Below, piece after piece: positions 11,725 through 22,310 of a stretch of DNA of 64,000 nucleotides. The position numbers were made by a program, and so were the translations under genes. Location: NCBI RefSeq assembly GCF_932526225.1, contig NC_064038.1, positions 16,603,075-16,667,074 on the forward strand, read 5' to 3'. Position 1 is the stretch's first letter, and each line of letters begins with the position of its first letter. The DNA comes from Nematostella vectensis (Eukaryota > Cnidaria > Anthozoa > Actiniaria > Edwardsiidae). The notes beneath the pieces are model-generated. The model had not been told where the DNA came from and made no database searches. It worked only from the letters and a program-made list of their open reading frames with translations.

Positions 11725-11935
11725 GTTTGTGTATTAAAAAAAAAATAAAATAAAAATAACCCGGTCCGCCGAGGTCTGGTCCGCGTAGGTCCTGTCTTCA
11801 TTTTACAAAGACCCGCTCCCATTATTGATAAAAATTTCTGCAGTAATCAAGCAGTGCTCATGCGCACACAACTAATATTCAGATAAACGTAACGTATACA
11901 ATTTTTACTCTTACGCCTAAGTTCTTTACCAAATC
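11725..11935. mobile_element. About 210-bp insertion present only in the right arm
   Basis: Compared with the left arm near 9070-9085, the right arm has extra DNA between CTTCACATA and ATCAGATGTTTT. The insert carries an A-rich tract (AAAAAAAAAATAAAATAAAA) and a GGTCCG-rich patch. It could be a short SINE/MITE-type insertion; its ends are not clean enough to define a duplication. Confidence 0.55.
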
Positions 11936-13039
11936 ATCAGATGTTTTTGAAAATAGACAAACAAGACATGATATCGCCTTTTTTTAAATATGATTTTCTA
12001 ATGAAGAAAGACTAGGACTCAAAACGGTATGTTCTTATCGGGATTAGGATACCTGTGGAAAGTCACGCATTTTCATCTGGCAGACCGCTGATCAGTTGTT
12101 GTCATCTGAAACAAGACTCGTGTTGTAGTACTTGACCTTTGCATTGAAATTAATCTTACAAATCGGCTTTTTCCCTAAAAACCTCTTGGCAGAAGGTAAG
12201 AACTGACGTGCTTGAATACCTTTTACTTCAATTGAGCGTAAAGAAACTTTAAAACCCAAACAAATCCTTCAAAGTTTGCCATTCCGGCAGGCATTCTGAA
12301 CTGAAGTCTGTACAAAATAGCAAATATTTTTCATTGTAATGTCTTTATTGACTTCCAGTAACTTCCAAGGATGAACCAAGACAATTATACTGCATCTGAG
12401 ATAAGTATACAGCAAGGGTAGAGTTTATTTTCTGTGATTTTTCTCCTGTACAAACAGGTATATGTGTATCTAATAAAGACGGCTGTCAAGAAAATCGCGT
12501 GTTATTTGAGCTCGACATGGGGTTGCGTTCGGCTTCATTATAATTCGGGAATTTGATTCCCCCAATTTTTTATTTGCTGAATCGAAAGAAATAACACCAA
12601 TGTTTGCTCAAAATGCAAAATTTCTGCGAAAATCCATGTACCATCGGTTTTATAAGCCCCTAATTTAAGCTATTATTCAAGTCGACATTTTTTATGGACA
12701 TGTTTAGACAGCAATAAAATATACTTTTTTTGCCGGAAAAAGTAAAGAAACCACTCGATTTATACCTTATCAACTCATTTCTAAGGATCTGTATCGCTAT
12801 TTTTAATTCCGCGTATATTTAAAGAATATTTTGCGATTTTGTACGAAAGGTGAAAAATGCCCCCAAATCGGCGATTTTATAGGCAAAATCGTAAATTCGG
12901 AATTTCTCGAAAAATATTTATTGTATGTAACTCAAACTTTTTAACCATGATAAGAGAACCAGGGGCTAACTTTAAACCAATTTTGAGCGATTTCGAAATT
13001 TCTTATTTGGAACTCCTCAGTTGAATCTAAGGGACTGGT

Positions 13040-13504
13040 GCACTTAATTGTAAAACCAATAGGGATTCGCGGTATCGAGAAAACAGTTTCAGGGTCCTTT
13101 CTGGAAAGTACAAAGTGCTCCAGCTTTGAGATGTCAAACGGTACACTTGGTAGTAGATTTCTCAAGCTATCAGCAATGGATGTAAAATGTACATTAAAAT
13201 CATTGGCACTCAGATTACAAGTGGAGCGTTTTTCTGTTTTCTCATCAGTACCCATAAGCGATTTGATAATTTTCCAGACTCCTTTAGGATTGGATTTATT
13301 TTCTTCAAAACAGCTATTGTAGAATTTATACTTTGCAGATTTAATTGCATTAGACGCTTTATTACGTACTGACCTATAAGAATCCCAGTCATCAGCCAGG
13401 GAAGAACGACGAGCTTTCTTTAACAGCGCATCACGTTTTTGAATTAATTGCAATACCTCTTTAGTTATCCAAGGCGTCGGTTTTACACGTGCCACCCTTT
13501 TCTC
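13040..13504 (-). pseudogene. CR1-like LINE ORF2, pre-RT linker
   Basis: The minus-strand frame reads KRVARVKPTPWITKEVL, then RDALLKKARRS, WDSYRSVRNKASNAIKSAK, NPKGVWKIIKSLMG and VFSIPRIPIGF. This is the conserved linker between endonuclease and RT in CR1/jockey LINEs. The codon phase at 13040 (TGC on the minus strand) is exactly the phase needed to run into CTT CAA at 7970, so the two halves were one ORF before the palindrome arose. Sequence upstream of 13504 belongs to the GC-rich gene. Confidence 0.85.
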
Positions 13505-14893
13505 TCTCCAAGGACAATGGTTATCGAGAACACCATCGCGTCGGAGTCCTTGGTGTAGCATCGAAGCGGGGCCAGCTCCACACCTTCCTCGTCTGCCGCA
13601 AGGATGTCGACCCGGAAGATTGGACACGCCCAAAATCCGAAGTCGGCTGCGGCCCACTCTACTACCCGTTCCCAGGTCGCGTCTGCATCTGCGCTTGCCT
13701 TGGTGGGGGGGACCCGGACGCCCGAGACCCTACCCGTTGTGGTGTGCGCATACCAGGCCACAAAGATCAAGTCCTGTGGTCGGTCGGACAGCACAAGGCA
13801 CCGGTCGAGGCATGTGGCCAGGTTCTCCCACTGCTTGGCCCGTGGCTGGACCACGAAGAGGCATTCTTCTTCCGGCAGATCTTTGGGGGATACCAGGGCC
13901 AAGGCCTCTTCCACCAACTCGGTAGCAGTGTCGGCCAAGAGGTCCCGCCCGCTGCAGGCGTAGAGAGAGACTCCGATCCGGATGCATCCTCTGGCATGCA
14001 CATCTGGGTGCACGAAGGTCTGCCGTAGGTGCTTGTTCGGGCAGTCGACATAGTCTGCCAGATGGTCGCCAATTGGCTTTCGGACCTCGCCCGCTTCGAA
14101 ATTCGATACGACCTTGTTGTAAAGCTTCGTGCGCACCGTGTAGCCGGCATTGCTTGTGCGGATCCAGGTGCAGACGTGCTTCCCCACGCTATTGGTGTTC
14201 GCCAGTATCGTGGTAGGGTCTGCGCGCATGGCGGCAGCGAGGTGCTCTTCGAGCGTCTCCCGGTCGAGGACCCCCGAGAAGTCTCTTGTGTAGTCGATGG
14301 AGTACAGCCGTCGCGCAACAGCTGGCGTTCGAACGCCAGCAAGGAGGCCTGTAGCTCGTCCATGGGGATCTCGGACACATCTACCTTTGCCACGAAGTGG
14401 CCAGCCGGTTCGGTTCCTGGGTATAGCTCTTGCCACTTCGCCAGGTCGGTGTTGAACTCGATCCGGGCGATGGTCTCCCGGATTGCACTTCCCTCTGTCC
14501 TTTCTCGACCGCAATCGTGTGGACGATGCACGTTTGTATGTGGCCTCGGGCGGTGCCGTCGGGGGCCTTTCCCAGACTCTCGTATACAGCGGTCGAGATC
14601 CGGTGGACTGTGTTTTTCGCGGCACCGCCCTCTCCGGTCGTGCAAGAGAGGCTTCCGCTGTAGACTACGCAGTCTTCACGGCGCAGGTAGTTAAAGACGT
14701 ATATGTCGTCGACGAACGTCGGAAGTCCCTCTAGGGGGCGCAGGTGTGTGCGGCCCAGGTTGCCGGCTAGGTAGTCGACCCGGGCGATGTCGGGCACAAG
14801 ATTGCTCTTGTGCGTGTTTTCCAGGAGAAGGTGGGCTGCCACGGCCTTTTCGGTCCACATTCCCATGGTCTGGAACGTTGCTTGTACTGCCAT
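13505..14893 (-). pseudogene. GC-rich Rep-like gene, N-terminal and central part
   Basis: A minus-strand coding region of unusually high GC, spread over three frames with breaks near 14490 and 14308. The start is ATG at 14893 (MAVQATFQTMGMW). Successive blocks: LVPDIARVDYLAGNLGR, FVDDIYVFNYLRREDCVVY, CTTGEGGAAKNTVH, ARGHIQTCIVHTI; second frame RIEFNTDLAKWQELYPGTEP; third frame SIDYTRDFSGVLDRETL, TVRTKLYNKVVSNFE, IGDHLADYVDCPN, CIRIGVSLYACSG, LFVVQPRAKQW, FVAWYAHTTTGRVSGV, FRVDILAADEEGVE. The DYTRD, then LYNK, then RIxVSLY arrangement recalls replication-initiator proteins, but this is weak inference. I believe the family recurs in cnidarian genomes; its role is unknown to me. Codon and base composition differ sharply from the neighbours, which suggests transfer or element origin. 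Confidence 0.5.
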
Positions 14894-15261
14894 TGTGGTA
14901 GCTCTACTTCCTAGGGCAATTCTTTGGTTGCTCTGTGTACCTTGGGCTACCAATCCTCTAATTCGAAGTTTTGGGCAACTCCAAAAAGGTAGCCGAAACC
15001 GGGGTAGCCCTGACCAAAAACGCGCTATTATAAACAATTGCCCCAAAGAGTCCTGTACTCGAACCGCGCCCGGCCTACATGAACAATTGCCCTAACTATT
15101 TATGTACTTGAAACATTATATGCTTGATATATAGAAGGAGGGTAGGGGCTGGGGGCTCGGAGGGGCACGCCGCGCCTCCCAAGCCTAAGATGGGGTTGGG
15201 GGAGTCGGAGGGGGCCGCCGCGGCCCCCAGGGGGGTTTCACTCAAACTACCCAGTCCCCCC
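14894..15261. promoter_or_regulatory. Upstream region of the Rep-like gene with short repeats
   Basis: The motif AACAATTGCCC occurs at 15033 and 15082 in the same orientation, and related GGGCAATT and GGGCAACT copies lie near 14914 and 14973. A TATAATA-like box (minus strand, about 15021-15034) lies some 135 nt before the gene's ATG. A very GC-rich block with GGGGGCCGCCGCGGCCCCC-type symmetry follows at 15160-15260. Iteron-like origin or promoter function is possible but only inferred. Confidence 0.3.
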
Positions 15262-16024
15262 CCCATAAAGGTTGATACAAAATGCCTCAATATACTTACT
15301 GTCGTTAGTTAAGGATTTATTAAATTTCCAAAAAGATGGGCCATGTTTTTCTCCAGGCAAAGAGTTGATACTCAGAGTTATAGCCGAATGATTCGTGGCT
15401 GGTACCGGGATAATTTCACTTTTCTTAACATATGGTTGCAAACAGTCTGATATAAGAAAATAGTCCAACCTTCGGAAGATTGATTCCTTTTTTCCTAGAA
15501 GCTTTTCCCTGTGCTTTGCCTGGCCATGTGAATTTCTTACTATCTGGGTGTCGTACCCTAAAAATATCACACAAATCTAATTCATCCATAATACTTTCTA
15601 CCGCATCAACAGAACGCGTTTTAATAACCGGATCGCCCCCGTATGCCTCCAATTCAATATCAAAGAAGAAAAAAGGAACCTGATTTTTTTCATCGTTTTT
15701 AGCGTATAGATTTGCCAGCAAAAACTCTTTACCTTGAATAATACAACTCAAGATTACGAAGCGCCCATTAGGATCAATGCATGTGTTGAGAATCTTATAA
15801 TCCACATCACAACCAAATATCACTGCCACTCCCCTGCTGTCCGTGGTGCCATGGGACATGAAAAAATCGCAACGAATCTTTAGAGCTATGAGATGCCTGT
15901 AGGAAAGTAATTCCGCTAAGGCCTTTATGTTTAGCAATCCAATTTTTTTCCTCTTCTTAGAATCACGTATTCCCCTGACATTTGAGGACATTATCCCAAA
16001 GCCTAATTCACCACTGTTGAACAT
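15262..16024 (-). pseudogene. Tx1/L1-like LINE endonuclease fragment
   Basis: Minus strand, two frames with a break near 15480. Motifs: GIMSSNVRGIRDSKKR (catalytic Asn block), SHGTTDSRGVAVIF, LLANLYAKNDEKNQ, ELDLCDIFRVRHPDSKKFTW, then RLDYFLISDCLQPYV and PVPATNHSAITL (normally SDH; here TNH). The segment expected to carry LQETH, with the catalytic Glu, is shortened. It ends at about 15262 in GC-rich DNA, and no RT follows in this orientation. Family assignment rests on the DSRGVAILF/HPDxxxFTW pattern of the L1-Tx1 group. Confidence 0.7.
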
Positions 16025-16164
16025 TGTTATAACTTGACTTGCAAATTTCTTACATCGTAACTATGTTTGCTAATCGCAATACTTTATGCTCAGTAACACC
16101 CCAAAATAAGGAGAAAACATTGAAAAAAAACAAATACAGTTCCATTTTTCTTTCTGGCTAAGAG

Positions 16165-16775
16165 TACGTAAACTTCGTACAAAATATAACTACAAATTCG
16201 GGACTGGCCTCAAATCTCCCAAATATCAGAGCCAAATGTATAAGGGGGCTGGAAAACGAAAAAAGATTAGCTCGAGTTCATCACAAACCGACGAGGGTGA
16301 AGTAAATGGTCTTCTATCGTGTGCCGGAGAGTGTAATAGCTGCCGCGTGGTTCTTGACGAGATAAATAAGAAGTTGTATTTCACCTCCTCCAAATTTCCT
16401 TTCAGAATCTCGACAGATTGCTTCAAGGTAGTTATATCCTTTTCCAGCTGCACTGTCTTTTCCTTTCCCACTTCAAGCTCAGCATCCTTAAAATCTAACC
16501 ATTTTTTTTGAGTTCGTCAATGTCCTCTTTCATCTTCTTTACATCGAGAGCGAGAATAATATCCAACTTCTTATTTATCCCGTCAAGAACTACGCGGCAG
16601 CCATTACACTCTCCGGCACACGATAGAAGACCATTTACTTCACCCTCGTCGGTTTGTGATGAACTCGAGCTAATCTTTTTTCGTTTTCCAGCCCCCTTAT
16701 ACATTTGGCTCTGATATTTGGGAGATTTGAGGCCAGTCCCGAATTTGTAGTTATATTTTGTACGAAGTTTACGGA
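16165..16775. repeat. Inverted duplication of a LINE ORF1 start
   Basis: Arms of about 211 bp (16165-16375 and 16565-16775) are near-perfect reverse complements, separated by about 190 bp. Both encode the same start, MYKGAGKRKKISSSSS..., with a CAGEC(N)xCRVVLD motif: + strand from 16236, - strand from 16704. The minus-strand copy continues into a charged coiled coil (KKMKEDIDELKKNG, then after a break VGKEKTVQLEKDITTLKQ), as expected for a Tx1/L1 ORF1. The + copy is cut at 16375. Confidence 0.8.
16372..16704 (-). pseudogene. Tx1/L1-like LINE ORF1 N-terminal fragment
   Basis: Reads from ATG at 16704 through a Ser-rich basic start, a C-x3-C-x2-C patch, INKKLDIILALDVKK, then coiled coil. One stop follows at the KKNG position near 16495. 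It lies just upstream, in the same orientation, of the endonuclease fragment at 16024-15262, so both probably came from one LINE. Confidence 0.55.
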
Positions 16776-16821
16776 GCTACACAGAAACCTGACCGGTCTT
16801 CATGCCTACTCGACCCAGCCC

Positions 16822-18206
16822 AAACCTCTGGCTCATCAAATCATAGAGCTTTATGAGACAGCAAAGTTCATGTGTTCGTTTTCTGTAATGGGTATCATTT
16901 TAGAGATAGTTGGGACTATTTTTAGTTTTAGGTTTTATGAATTAGGTTTTTGTGGTATAATATTTGTATCGTAAGGAAATTACCAGTTTTTTCTTAAATG
17001 CTTTTCTCCAAACTTCTTCTGGTTAATCTCAGCCAGAGATTCTGAAATCAAGTTGAGACACAAGCTGCTGGCTAAGAGGCATGACACAGGGCAGGATGTA
17101 CATATAAGGCATTGGTATTTTATGTAGGTCACCAAAAATAAACACATATAAAGTAACAAAAAGTAAGATAATATTTTGATGGAAAAATTGTTCTAAAAAA
17201 TGAACTAGAGTTATAAAAGTAAAAAACCTAGTTTTTAGTTAGCCTGGCAGGTTCTTGTATAATGTGTGGTTAGTGACATTTCGGCTTTTTAGGTTCATAG
17301 TCTCTTGCTATTACAATGACTCATGGTAAAGTAGTTGAGGTAGTAAGTTAATCATAAAAAACAAAAACAGGTCTCTATATGATCCCTTAAGATCATATTT
17401 AAAACTATTTAGAAATCAATTTTCCTATTTCAACCTATTTTAAATTATAGGCTAAATAGATGCTTATAAAAAGGATTCTAATTTGATTATTTTAGGTTAA
17501 CAGGTTCTTTCTAGGTTCTTATATGTGGTTCTTAACTGTATAATAAAATAATGTAGTCAGAATTTTTTCAAATATATTGGAGTGCTTTTAATCAACCCTT
17601 AGCAAAGTTACATTCTAAAGCACAAGAGAGAAGGTTAATAAAGATATTTTTCCAATATTTGAATTGCTCACTTAAAAACTTACACAAGAGAAAGAAAATG
17701 TTAAAGCCCTATCTTTGCAAGTTAAGTAAAGTAATTTAAAAAAGTAAAATGAATTGGGACCGTACAGGCAGGGAATGAGTACTTTTACCTCAAATCCACT
17801 ATGATAGTGTGATTTGCTGATATACTTATTAATGTATAGGAATTTGATATGTATTTGTTTATTGTTTTTAATTTCGAAGACAATAAAATAGCACCCAGTT
17901 TTTTGTGAGGAACTTTAATTGATCCTCATTTTAAAATAAATATGACCTTCCTTCACACCTGAAGGCCTTCTCTGTTAATCAAAGCATAAATTTATTTTTT
18001 AATTTATACTTGTCTATCAAGTATAGTTTAGTTAATCATATCCTTAGTAATGTCAATAAATACTTTTTTTACCTAGAACAAAAACATATTTGTTCTATGT
18101 ATTCCCTAGGAGGATTGGGAGGACACCTTTTAATAATAATTGCAGTATTTATAGAACATGCAATCTTTATACGTTTTACATATGGTGCCTTTTTGTGGGT
18201 GGTGGA
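16822..18206. repeat. Interspersed repeat A, copy 1
   Basis: About 1.38 kb that recurs in the same orientation at 40709-42083 with few differences: shared start AACCTSTGGCTCATCA, shared end near TTTTTGTGGGTGGTGG. AT-rich, with no ORF of substance. It looks like a non-autonomous element or a segment of a larger one. The flanks of the two copies differ at both ends, which marks the boundaries. Confidence 0.85.
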
Positions 18207-18232
18207 ACATATGCATAATGAAAGTGCAGGGA

Positions 18233-18305
18233 AGGATTCTACGCAAGTTTATGCTGAAAAAAGTCATGCTGGCTCCGCTTTCAGGCAGTGCCTAAATCTA
18301 TATAG
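18233..18305 (+). repeat. Shared terminal motif GCTGGCTCCGCTTT..., copy 1
   Basis: GCTGGCTCCGCTTTCAGGCA followed by GTGCCTAAATCTATATA. The same block ends repeat B at 22256-22298 and, inverted, starts the other repeat B copy at 43218-43258. It seems to be a conserved end shared by otherwise different repeats. Confidence 0.7.
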
Positions 18306-20502
18306 TAAGTTACCTTTTATAAGAAACTAGACCTTGTGCCAAGGTTAACTCGTGCCCATTCTGCATAGGGAGGCTAGTTTTATATTGGCATAGAGCGTTA
18401 TTTTGGTTAGACAAATAATTTTACTAAGAGGTGTGGCCTGGTATCCCAGGTCAGTCTTGAACCTGAACCCAGAGTCGGCCGAGATGGCCCAGGGAACGAG
18501 GTTGGGTTTGCTTGTGAGTTTTGGACAGAAATGGAGGCATTTTCTTTAATGTATTGTAAAGTGAGTACGTATACAGTGTTTAATCTGAAAATATATCATA
18601 AGGTTGATTAAATAGAGTTTTCATTTCTTTGTAAGATTATAAGCAGCTTAAAATTGTAATTACTCGGGCGACCAGAGTCAGAAATCACCCTCTGTTTTTT
18701 TCCTCCTTTCAGCGATAAAACGCAGTTTTTACCCTCCCCTCCTCTTCAGCTATTTTGTCTGTTCAGCAACGCATTTTGTCACCCCTTCCGTGCGTAGTGA
18801 ATTACCTACCCTTTCAAAGACCTCAGTGACAAGTTGCCATCTCGATTTTGTGTAAAGGCGTCAAAAATAGTTCTATATTTCACCTTATGACTCTGAATTT
18901 CTCAAACGAAGATTAAACTCGGTAGTTTGAAAAAACTGATGATGATATTTGGCCTCGGTCGCATCGAAAAGCTGCTGAAATTTGATAAGTTTAATGCCCC
19001 TTCGCATATGAGGTCAGCCGGTCAATCGACGTCACTAAATTACTAAAGTAAGCTTCTTATAGAGTGTTTTCATTCGGCTGTGAAATAGGTTTTGTGCTAT
19101 TACATACTAGTAGACACTATGTAGGGTTCTTTCTTATATTTCTATTGTCAAATAGACTAGTAGACACTATTAAGATCAATCAATCAATCAATACTTTATT
19201 CGCATTTCCATAATTCTTAATTTATTTTTTATTATTTAATTTATTTTTTTGTTTTCGAGACTATATCTCATTGCAATTTTCTATGTTTAAATTTGGAGTC
19301 ATTCCAGGAAGAAATATAGTAGTATAATTGTAAGGAAATGCCTAGGGCCTAAATGAACCAAAATGGTTTTCGAGTTGGGTCCCTAGCCAGAACTTAAGAG
19401 TCATAGTCTGGCTCATTCGGGCATTGGTCGGACACGGGGGTCGTCCGATTCGGCTCAAATTCAGTATGCAGGCTTGTTTTAGGGCCCTTAGTACGTATTT
19501 GCATTCAAAAAATCGAAAACAATTTTTTTCGAAGGATTACACCCCGGCGCCTTTTTGCCTTATTTGGTCGCAAAACGGGGCGATGTACGTGGCTGAAAAT
19601 GAGTGTTTTTACTAGGGCGCTGACAGCCTCGTCGGTAATCTAAGCCAGAAAAATTTCCCTTCTATGCAATAAAGCAAATAAAAAATGAAAATATTGAATC
19701 AATTAAAAAATACACGCACCCAAATACAGCCATGTCCCAGGCATGGAATTTTGATACTTCAGAGCCCTGTATATCCGATGATATACGGATTAAAGATACG
19801 AAATTGGTTCTAGATATTGATATATGTGTTGATGTGTGACAAAAATATCTAGCTGGCGTTTTGTAATGCGGCCGTTCAGGGTTGCTTTAAAAACCACTTA
19901 AAAACTGAATTTTAGCGTCATACATTAACTTATATAACTTTATATAACTTTTGTTTTACCCAGATTATAGTGGATAAAATCCTTCAAAATTGCCAGTAAA
20001 ATGTGAATTGTAGTGATGCAGTTCCAGTTCTCTGAAGTGTAAATGTTCTTCTGTTGACTGTGAAACAGCTATATAATACTCAGCATGTCCAATCAGTCCA
20101 ATACATTGCAGCTGTAATATCATCCATTTGTAGCACCAAATAGAAGGCTCTTAACAGGTAAATACAGTTGGAGACTCTAACAAAATACATGTCTTCTGGT
20201 TCGTAGCATAGTAGTAGTGTCTTCAACAGTAGTTTCTGATAGACCTTCAGTATTATTATAACCACTTGTTGGTAACATTCTGTTTCTAATGCCTTTTTTG
20301 GATCTTCATCTTAAGATGTCTTGCTGCTTTTCATATAATACTATATGATAGATAGAATGCAGTTCCTACATGTCACGTTGGATGGTAGTACATTGGATTC
20401 AATTCTTGAGACAAGAACACTGTTAAGTAGTCAACAGCCTGATTTTTTTATCTGTACAAAAAGACACATTTTAATTAGATTGAGTCATTTACCAGAAGCA
20501 AG
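18306..20502. other. No gene recognised
   Basis: AT-rich intergenic or repeat-derived sequence. (ATCA)n occurs near 19178-19192. No coding signature or RNA gene is seen on either strand. Confidence 0.5.

Positions 20503-20506
<4 letters not shown>

Positions 20507-20600
<94 letters not shown>
20507..20600. repeat. (AAT)n-(AAC)n-(AGC)n compound microsatellite
   Basis: About 22 AAT/ATA triplets followed by about 9 AAC triplets and a short CAG run. The poly-Asn open frame across it is an artefact of the repeat. Confidence 0.95.
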
Positions 20601-20964
20601 GCAGCAGCTGTTTATTTCAGGATAGGTACAAGGTACAGTTAACATAATTTTGACTCACCTGTCAAATGGCCATGGTTCTTGATGTCTCCTATCTGCCAGA
20701 GGCACTGGCTAGTCCAGTGCTATGGTCGTCAACATAATACTGACAGACTTGAAACCTAACTACAGGAACAACAACTTTTTTTTTCTATGGCGTTAGTGGG
20801 CCATACTAAGAGTTTTTTTTTCTTGATGAAGTAAAATAAAAAAAATAAAAGAATAAAATAAAATCTACAAAGTAAAAAAAAATATATTTTTGACAAATAT
20901 GCTATGGCGTTAATGGGCCACCATATATATTATATAAATCTAAAAACAAAATTTTGCTTTTTAA

Positions 20965-22310
20965 ATAAATAAATCTGTAATGAAAACAGTTTCCTATCAA
21001 CCTAAAGATAATGGGAATGGGGATATTTTTAGAAAAGTACTGAATATAATTATCAGATTATAGTTATTATATTTTCTTTTCAAACATTTAAAGAGTCATA
21101 TTTCTTGTTTTTCCTTCTCCCTGTTGACTATTTTTATGCAATTGATGCTCTTTGCTATTTAATACTTCTGTATTGGATTTTATCTAAAATTGTGTCTTAC
21201 ACTATATTCTATCTTTAAAAACCTGTTTCATCCATTACTTGTTCTTCGCAATGACAAAGCTTGTCAGAATTTAGCTTTACAAATGTACATTAATGGGACT
21301 TATGAGGGGAAGGGTTTTTTAGGGCAAGATACTTTATAACTTTATAACACTAGCAACAACCTTGTTTTTTTTCAATAATAGGATTCTGTCCACATGGCTT
21401 GAATAGCATAGACATGGCCTCTCTAGAGGCCTGTGGTGGTGTAAGGGTTAAGATAATGGGAAAGGGGAAATGTCAATAAATGCCCAATCAAATTATTTTC
21501 ATTACTCATATTTTTTTCACCAAACCTTTCAAGTTGAGTCGATTTCCTTTATTTCTCCTCTCCCGTCGACTATTTTTTTAGTCAATTGATATTCTTTGCT
21601 GTTTCCTCTCTACCCCAAACATAGATCAATGAAAGGGTTTGATTTGAAATTAGAAGTTAGCATTTTAGCACTGTCAGTGATGTCTTTGATTTTGGAAGCA
21701 AACCCTAAAAAAATACATCTCTGTTTTTTCTCCATTGCATTCATTTTGGAGTAGGCCAACAACAACAAGGCCACTATATGGTAAAGGGTGGGTGCACCAA
21801 TATGTAATGCATTGAAGGAGATACATTTGTGGATTTTAATTTCCAGACATTTTTATGAATATTCAGTCCAATAAAGGAGAGAATCACCACTAAATTGATA
21901 CCTTCAAATTACATTATGGCATTTAAACAGTCTAAATATATTATTTGGAATCTTTGAAATTCTGTTACATCCATGACATATTCTGCACAAGGGCAAAGCT
22001 TGTCGGAGTATTTTTTGATTATAAGAAAATTCATAATGGAACTTCTATGGTGGGGAAATAAGAATTTACCATTAGACTCTTGACAACTTTGACAGCCATA
22101 TTTACTCCAGGAATTGTGTTTGTTAACTTTGATGTACTGCATAATTTAAATTATTGAATAAGGCCTGGATCCATTTGGTTGGTCCAATAAATCTCAGTAA
22201 AGAGCAGGATCCTAGATCCCCCAAAAATACTTCGATCAGTCAATACAAAAGGTGTTCAATGCTGGCTCCGCTTTTAGGCAGTGCCTAAATCTATATATTA
22301 GTGGACATAC
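20965..22310. repeat. Interspersed repeat B, copy 1 (uninterrupted)
   Basis: Reverse complement of the sequence now split as 43218-43766 and 49227-50210. This copy lacks the BEL/Pao insertion, so it shows the empty site (GGCCTACTCCAAAATGAATG on the minus strand near 21753-21772). Internally it holds two to three degenerate copies of a block beginning AAGATAATGGGAA and ending in CAAAGCTTGTC...ATGGGACTT, spaced roughly 450 bp. It ends in the GCTGGCTCCGC motif. Confidence 0.85.

Larger units (their letters stand above)
7971..13039. mobile_element. 5.07-kb fold-back/palindromic element inserted in LINE RT
   Basis: Two long inverted arms, 7971-10236 and 10557-13051, are near-identical reverse complements around a 320-bp spacer. 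Arm ends read ACCAGTCCCTTAG inward from each side. No transposase-like ORF is visible. Each arm holds a 100-codon ORF, a long C/G homopolymer and subterminal AT-rich sequence. It looks like a non-autonomous fold-back DNA transposon, but the last 12 nt of symmetry are LINE sequence (see findings), so it may instead be an inverted duplication of one arm. Confidence 0.7.
10557..13051 (-). repeat. Right arm of palindrome
   Basis: Mirror of the left arm. It is longer by about 230 bp, mainly because of an extra 210-bp block at about 11725-11935 absent from the left arm. The inner end holds a TG dinucleotide tract followed by a G run (10798-10838) where the left arm has a shorter version. Confidence 0.9.
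6147..13504 (-). mobile_element. CR1/jockey-like LINE, split by a 5.07-kb palindrome
   Basis: A minus-strand non-LTR retrotransposon. Its upstream ORF2 part lies at 13504-13040 and its RT part at 7970-6413. The 3' UTR follows, ending in an (ATT)n tail at 6149-6173. It lacks ORF1 and the endonuclease, so it is 5'-truncated at about 13504, the usual outcome of target-primed reverse transcription. It interrupts the GC-rich Rep-like gene. I could not define a target-site duplication. The insert 7971-13039 is not LINE sequence. Confidence 0.75.

Noticed and set aside
7971..13039. Polinton or other autonomous element with long inverted ends
   Set aside because: No transposase, polymerase or integrase frame in arms or spacer.
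13489..14694. Plus-strand ORFs up to 221 codons opposite the Rep-like gene
   Set aside because: Shadow frames of a GC-rich minus-strand gene; the conserved-looking blocks are all on the minus strand.
13505..14893. Classical HUH (His-hydrophobic-His) motif or P-loop in the Rep-like gene
   Set aside because: GHIQTCIVHTI and GEGGAAKNT only vaguely resemble these motifs; spacing is wrong, so no such claim is made.
20345..20647. ORF with a long poly-Asn run
   Set aside because: Created by the (AAT)n/(AAC)n microsatellite; no protein signature outside the repeat.
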